21,999 nt of DNA, taken from the NCBI GenBank assembly GCA_001931875.2, contig MSJH02000318.1, positions 1-21,999 of the forward strand. The letters are read 5' to 3'. The position numbers and the translations under genes were made by a program. The notes beneath the pieces were generated by a model, which saw nothing but the letters and a program-made list of their open reading frames with translations, was not told the origin of the DNA and searched no databases. Positions within the stretch are counted from its first letter, which is position 1. Each line of letters opens with the position of its first letter. The DNA is from Byssochlamys sp. IMV 00236 (lineage: Eukaryota; Ascomycota; Eurotiomycetes; Eurotiales; Thermoascaceae). Shown piece after piece: positions 18,551 to 21,999 of the stretch.

Positions 18551-19574
18551 ACATCTTCAGTCGTAAGGAAAAACGTAAAGAGATAAAGTTAAATCTCAGC
18601 AAGAGAAGCCATATGCAACTGTGCTTGTGTTTAGTGAGCATGGGTTCCTGGAAATAAACAGAATCAATCATTTCACCTCTTTTAGCAATCAAACACTGCT
18701 AGTGCTTGCAGAGTAATACATCACATTCACATCACAACGTGAATATCAGGAAAAGGAGGATGAACAAGATACCGCCATTACGATCATCTACTTCATTAGG
18801 TGGTGCGAATTTGCGAAAGGCCAAAGACTGCTATGTCTCTTGTGAAGCCCATGCGATGGACTGTATATAGACAAGATTCTTATTAATAGATCTAGAGGCG
18901 TCATGATTATAGGCATGAGAACAGATGAACCACAGATAACAATATGTATTGCGATATTTAGAGTATCTAGAATCATTGCTTCATCTGCTATGACCTATTT
19001 GAGGGTGAACAAGGTATGCCTTAATCTTCTCCTGATGTCTACGTCTAGACTTGTTCAAATAAAGCTATTATTTTTTTCATGGGTGAACAGAGCTTTGGAA
19101 CGCGTCTATCATTTGCTATTACCATTTTTGAAAAAGGTGTTCTTTTGACTTATGCATAACTTGCTTCATTTCTTAATGCAAGATTATTACTTCATATAAC
19201 AGTTACTACAAATAGTGTTTATCTAGCCTTTACTAGTAAAAAGTCAAAAAAGAAAAAAGGACTTGGCAGAGTAACACACATAGCGTGTAACTAAGACTAG
19301 GAAATAAGCCCAAGGACGCGTGGTATAAACAAAGAATGCATGAAATCTATTACTCTTTAGTCTTTTTACTATATAAAAATTGAGGCGAATAGCTTCATTA
19401 ATATATAAATACATGCAACATTTGAATGAATAGAAACGTATAAAAAAGATGGGCCAAACTTTTAAAAGTCATGAAACACTTTAGAAATAAACAAAAGAGT
19501 GTAAACCTTATTTTCTTGAAAGAAGTAAAACCTTATTTATTGAAAACAATAACTTCACATAGCTAAGAAAAAGG
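18551..19574. other. Long stretch without a supported gene
   Basis: About 1 kb with only short open frames on either strand, none with a motif or convincing splice pattern. A + strand stretch at about 18763-18867 (MNKIPPLRSSTSLGGA...) is open but ends early. From about 19240 to 19570 it is AT-rich and probably the upstream region of the next gene. Confidence 0.4.
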
Positions 19575-19583
19575 TATAAAAAG
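19575..19583 (+). promoter_or_regulatory. TATA box of the small gene at 19660
   Basis: TATAAAAAG lies 77 bp before the ATG at 19660 and is followed by a strongly C/T-rich leader (about 19594-19646), the arrangement expected for an expressed fungal gene. Confidence 0.55.
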
Positions 19584-19659
19584 AGAGAAATTTGCTTCTA
19601 TTCCTTTTTCTTTCTCTTCCTTTTCTCTTTACACTTTTTTTTTTTTGGTGGCTCTTTTG

Positions 19660-19953
19660 ATGGCTCTCTTTGGTCTAGGTAAGTTTCTTTTTTTATAAAC
19701 CTATTAGCAAGGTGATGACTGTGTGTTCAAGGATTTCTATGCAATCTCTTTTTATGATGCTCAATACGTGTTCTGGACTGACAACGATCGCTCGTTACAT
19801 CACTCAACTGGAGGCTTTCAGGCAGCCAAAAGGAGAGTAATGGACATTCGATTGGAATCTTTACAGGGAACTAGTTATCTGAGATTACAGCTGTGGCAGA
19901 TTGTTGATGATGCTTCCTGCTGTCTGGCTAGCGCAGTGGAGCACATAAGCTAA
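19660..19953 (+). CDS. Small unrecognised protein (86 aa, two exons)
   Basis: Exon 1 is 19660-19678 (ATG to one base of codon 7) and exon 2 is 19712-19953, joined across a 33-nt GTAAGT...CAAG intron, giving MALFGLGDDCVFKDFYA and onward to AVEHIS. The protein has an aromatic-rich segment (ISFYDAQYVFWTD), a basic helix-like stretch (AAKRRVMDIRLESL) and a Cys pair near the end. No family was recognised. The TATA box and pyrimidine leader support expression. The intron is unusually short, so the true start may differ: only exon 2 (80 codons in this frame) is reasonably firm. It might be a fragment of a larger lost gene. Confidence 0.4.
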
Positions 19954-19979
19954 TTAACAATTGACAAGACTCAGCTAAT

Positions 19980-20022
19980 GCGTACCCCAACGGTACGCCT
20001 GCTACTGCGGGTTTTTGCAGGC
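19980..20022. repeat. Two overlapping short hairpins
   Basis: GCGTACC and GGTACGC (19980-19986 and 19992-19998) form a perfect 7-bp stem with a 5-nt loop. The overlapping GCCTGC...GCAGGC pair (19997-20002 and 20017-20022) forms a 6-bp stem around a T-rich loop. They share bases, so only one can form at a time. Position just after the small gene may be chance. Confidence 0.4.
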
Positions 20023-20223
20023 TGTTTGGTATTTGATGGTCTGATGGTTTTTATGGGCGTCTGGTCCCTTGTTCTGATCGTCAAGAACTGACCTGAAGAA
20101 TGTCGTCACAGCAGCAATCAGAGCCTTTAGGAGTCTTTGACGTCGCTGTTGGCTTTTTTTTTTCTCTTAGGTTTTCTTTGCAAAACGTTACTTTTGGGAA
20201 TAATCATTAACGGGTACAATGAA

Positions 20224-20451
20224 ATGGTCCAAGGTAGCAACCGAATGCTTAGAAGTAATTCTAATCAATCCTATGTCTCAATGAGCAATGCAAACAACAA
20301 AAGAAAGAGATTGGTATGTCGTAAATGCAAAGAAAGCGGTACTAATGGCAAGCGGATTGAAAAATTTTGTAGTTGTGATCCCACAACCCCCTTGTGCTTC
20401 GAGTGTCATAATCAGCACTTGATGGCTGGCTGGCTTCGTCAGCTTTACTAA
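20224..20451 (+). CDS. Small Cys/His-rich protein, possible piggyBac-type C-terminal zinc finger
   Basis: A 75-aa frame from the ATG at 20224. A Ser/Asn-rich N-terminal part is followed by a basic patch (NKRKRL, residues 25-30), then Cys-32, 35, 49, 51, 58, 61 with His-62 and His-65. This C-X2-C ... C-X-C ... C-X2-C-X3-H spacing with a preceding KRKR resembles the cysteine-rich finger at the C-terminus of piggyBac transposases, although those usually have C-X2-C as the middle pair. The frame is open upstream to about 20137 and includes IINGYNEMVQG, loosely like the YN...M.GVD motif of piggyBac proteins. It could be an internally deleted piggyBac relic or a small free-standing zinc protein. 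The start is uncertain and an upstream exon is possible. Confidence 0.45.
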   Translation: MVQGSNRMLRSNSNQSYVSMSNANNKRKRLVCRKCKESGTNGKRIEKFCSCDPTTPLCFECHNQHLMAGWLRQLY

Positions 20452-20544
20452 AAATAATTCTTCATAAATATGTCTACAATATTTTTATTTCTTTTCAATA
20501 ACAAAGCCTCAAGTTACTATATCGCTTTATTGAACAAAGGGTCA

Positions 20545-20749
20545 GCCCAAATGGGCCGATTGATATTTTTGAAAAACCGATCAACTTCAAAACGATATGG
20601 TTATGAGGCAAAAGCGCTCACTTCTTTATAAAAACTCATCTATAGGCAGAATATATGTCTAATAATACGTGGTGAAATGGATAGCAGCAGTAAATGATTT
20701 TTTATCTGATCAAAATATTATTTTATAGTTGGTCCAAATGGGCCGATTG
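20545..20749 (+). repeat. Repeated GGGCCGATTG motif, two copies
   Basis: GCCCAAATGGGCCGATTG at 20545-20562 and GTCCAAATGGGCCGATTG at 20732-20749 match at 17 of 18 positions and lie 187 bp apart. The first contains the inverted repeat GCCCA/TGGGC. They may be paired protein-binding sites or a trace of a duplication. Confidence 0.55.
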
Positions 20750-20762
20750 CCAAATCTGTACT

Positions 20763-21337
20763 TATTAATAAATAAAGAATTCTCTAAGTCACTTAAGTTA
20801 CTCTATTGAAGATATGCACGGTATCAGAACAGTACCAATACCCAATGGATACAGTCACACCCTTATTACACATTGTTGATCAACTTCACATTGAGAAGCT
20901 CACAAGAATCCAAGATACAGTGATATAATTCCTTTCATCCTCTGACTCTTTCGTCTTGACAAAAGTTCATATAAATCAAATGTTCACTGTGTCAATGCTC
21001 ATGCTCTTTTTTGTTTGCCTAAGGAGGTTTTTCAGTTTCTCCTGGGCTGTTTAAACAGGTTGGAGGCGATTTTGGTCTATGGACTCCGCACCTATAGGCC
21101 TTTTAAATTTATTTTTGTTTAATTAGACTTCTTTTGTATGGCTTACACAGTTCGCATAAATGGAACACTTTTATCCTCATTACTGTACGAATGTGCAAAT
21201 TCACAAAATGACATTGTAATTATCTCTGTTTAATCAACCAACAGACTATTTGACACATATACATACATACACACATATATATATATGTATAAATATAGGA
21301 AGGGTACCTTTCAGGAACATTGTCTTCAAGAGTAACC
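20763..21337. other. Upstream region of the last gene
   Basis: About 575 bp without a supported gene. It holds a 12-bp perfect palindrome CTGTTTAAACAG (21047-21058) and a CATA/TA-rich repeat (about 21260-21298) ending about 40 bp before the ATG at 21338. The TA-rich part may act as a TATA region. Confidence 0.4.
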
Positions 21338-21958
21338 ATGGCTAATGATGACAATACAGATCAGGCTTATGAGCATAGAGAAGACTTTATAAGTAATGTT
21401 TTCAATAATATGCTTTTATATCTAGTATAGGGCTCATATTAATCAAACTATATGATCTAGTCATTCATGGATATGAAGTTGCAAAGGATATTCCATACGA
21501 TATGTATGGTAGCTGCATCAAACAGATCGATCTTTCAACATGTGTGGGTTATTTCAAGTTTAGGAGACAGACTGATGTAGAACTTTCTGTAAGAGATCAG
21601 CTGTGGATGAAGTCATTTTCTGAACATATCAAACATGGATGTATGGCTATCATTTCCTCATCATTACTCGATAAAGCAACACACACCTATGAGTTTGCAT
21701 TCTGGGATATAAGAAACCATGCTGCTAAACTACCACTGGAAATTGCAAACATGTGTGGAAGCACTTTGGAATTTGGACGCTTCATGTCCAATGCTCCCTT
21801 TGTCTATTCAGCAAGGTAATAAAGAGAATCATACACGATGTGAGCATAAACATTTAACATTATTAAAAAGCAGCGATCTATTGACACCAGTTTTGTCCCC
21901 TGAACTTGTTCTCAATCATTACAACACTATTTACAGCGAATCCATGAGAGCCTTAAAG
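21338..21958 (+). CDS. 5' part of an unrecognised multi-exon gene, cut by window end
   Basis: Three exons, 21338-21392, 21431-21815 and 21871-21958, with introns of 38 and 55 nt and consistent phases, give 176 aa before a further 5' splice site (GTAAGC) at 21959. The protein starts MANDDNTDQAYEHREDF and includes LILIKLYDLVIHGYEVAKDI, FKFRRQTDVELSVRDQLWMK, AFWDIRNHAAKLP and LTPVLSPELVLNHYNTIYSE. Its mixed composition is that of a globular soluble protein with no signal peptide or membrane segment. No known domain was recognised. The 38-nt intron is short, but removing it deletes a stop and keeps frame, which supports the model. The remainder lies beyond the window. Confidence 0.68.
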
Positions 21959-21961
21959 GTA

Positions 21962-21964
<3 letters not shown>

Positions 21965-21999
<35 letters not shown>
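21965..21999. repeat. poly(A) homopolymer at window end
   Basis: A run of 35 A residues just after the 5' splice site of the last visible exon. It falls inside an intron and is probably where the assembly stops. Confidence 0.85.

Noticed and set aside
19980..20022. Hairpin plus T run resembling a bacterial rho-independent terminator
   Set aside because: The sequence is eukaryotic, the two stems overlap and exclude each other, and the T run lies inside a loop.

Overview
The window looks like nuclear DNA of an early-diverging fungus, most likely Mucoromycota (Mucor/Rhizopus type). It is AT-rich, the genes carry short GT-AG introns (mostly 43-120 nt), promoters are CT-rich with TATA boxes, and the genes include a Ste12-type factor with C2H2 fingers, a fungal sterol methyltransferase and a Kre2/Mnt1 mannosyltransferase. 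The genus is inferred. Gene models were spliced by eye; for each recognised gene the exon phases close exactly.

Left part (1-7770), conserved genes: a Ste12-like regulator (+, 393-2439, 2 exons); ERG6 (-, 4613-3376, 3 exons), the ergosterol-pathway C-24 methyltransferase; and a mitochondrial MutS homologue, MSH1-like (-, 7770-5003, 3 exons).

Middle part (8141-14628), accessory DNA: near-perfect 58-bp inverted repeats (57/58), each next to a TA dinucleotide, bound a 6.49-kb segment. Inside are a broken mariner transposase (-), an apparently intact 10-exon gene for a 562-aa protein with a candidate PD-(D/E)XK nuclease core (-, 12017-9531), a field of diverged direct repeats, and a broken Tc1-like transposase beside the right repeat. 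This is the most interesting region. Either a non-autonomous Tc1-type unit carries a host-like gene, or an old Tc1 copy was split by later insertions.

Right part (14631-21999): a GT15 alpha-mannosyltransferase (+, 15155-16379, 3 exons), then about 3 kb of gene-poor DNA holding decayed coding fragments and a 204-bp pogo/Tigger-like miniature element. After that come two small genes of uncertain status (19660-19953, and 20224-20451 with a Cys/His cluster like the piggyBac C-terminal finger). The 5' part of an unrecognised multi-exon gene (21338 onward) is cut by the window end, which is a 35-nt A run. No tRNA, rRNA or CRISPR array was seen.
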